DNA from: PALSA-693 sp963781155
GTDB taxonomy: Bacteria; Actinomycetota; Acidimicrobiia; Acidimicrobiales; Palsa-688
NCBI GenBank assembly: GCA_963781155.1
Contig: CAWAEC010000005.1
Coordinates: 62,001 to 126,000 of the forward strand
DNA length: 64,000 nt
Direction of reading: 5' to 3'
Shown: positions 63,953-64,000 of the stretch, in pieces
How the letters are laid out: each line of letters opens with the position of its first letter
How positions within the stretch are numbered: the stretch's first letter is position 1
Position numbers and translations under genes: made by a program
Notes under the pieces: generated by a model
What the model saw: only the letters and a program-made list of their open reading frames with translations
What the model was told of the DNA's origin: nothing
Databases searched by the model: none

Positions 63953-64000
63953 ATGACGGAGTTGGAGAAAGGCCCCCTGGGCCGGCGCCGTGGCAGGGGC
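63953..64000 (+). CDS. N-terminal end of a TetR-like regulator (partial)
   Basis: ATG 63953, reading MTELEKGPLGRRRGRG to the window edge. A basic N-terminal arm, divergent position beside an SDR and repeated operator-like sites are typical of TetR repressors. Only 16 residues are visible, so the family is inferred. Confidence 0.45.
   Translation, partial: MTELEKGPLGRRRGRG

Overview
The window is high-GC chromosomal DNA. Coding is dense on both strands, with actinobacterial-type gene content: a SigE-like ECF sigma factor with a coupled anti-sigma factor, an F420-reductase-like protein, many GTG starts, GGAGG-type ribosome binding sites, DUF5134, and a BlaI/CopY-type repressor next to a copper chaperone. 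A deep-branching actinobacterium is likely, but the lineage is an inference. Many otherwise good genes carry one or two single-base frame breaks, usually where a short C or G run is one base long or short. Part of the apparent decay may therefore be sequence error.

Layout. 0-5.6 kb: NifU-like Fe-S protein, ATP-grasp enzyme, radical SAM protein with a CCSEP tail, DUF169 protein, STAS protein. 6.3-7.7 kb: a catalytically degenerate resolvase-like protein and a Glu/Ala/Pro-rich tandem-repeat protein. 8.0-20.0 kb: a nest of mobile DNA. One ancestral gene of about 1.6 kb (unknown function, C-terminal winged helix) is cut into three pieces. One cut is an IS110-type element that itself carries a second IS110 element. 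The other cut is a group II intron whose reverse transcriptase is split in turn by two different large-serine-recombinase elements. 20.7-26.7 kb: a periplasmic-binding-protein-like gene, a GH43 remnant, moaA, a zinc-ribbon/ATPase pair and two hypotheticals. 27.4-28.4 kb: an SDR remnant fused to an IS66 fragment. 29.2-30.9 kb: an overlapping operon of a PEBP-like protein, a TenA-like protein and TenA. 31-36 kb: a GAF-like membrane protein, a lipoprotein, and the sigma/anti-sigma pair.

36-44.7 kb is a copper and redox island: CopA-type ATPase with an extra C-terminal domain, Tat-exported DyP peroxidase, two membrane proteins behind a perfect palindrome, a BlaI/CopY-like repressor with an N-terminal Cys cluster, and CopZ. 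Near 46.2 kb the 3' end of a tRNA or tmRNA followed by a terminator marks a probable integration boundary. 46.8-55.9 kb is a partly decayed stress and metabolism cluster: alcohol dehydrogenase, PfpI, hydrolases, hemerythrin, FUSC, pyruvate oxidase, PEBP, MmgE/PrpD. 56.2-61.3 kb holds a second, less interrupted copy of the 8-20 kb multicopy gene. It keeps the same flanking sequences and is joined to another IS110 element and an IS1182 element with a CTAG target duplication. 61.4-64 kb: NmrA-like, F420-reductase-like and SDR genes, ending in a divergent partial TetR-like gene with paired direct repeats between.

The most interesting signal is the multicopy unit at 8.04-20.03 kb and 56.2-59.5 kb. 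It is seen twice with shared end sequences, encodes an unassigned DNA-binding-like protein of about 520 residues, and has repeatedly been a landing pad for other elements.
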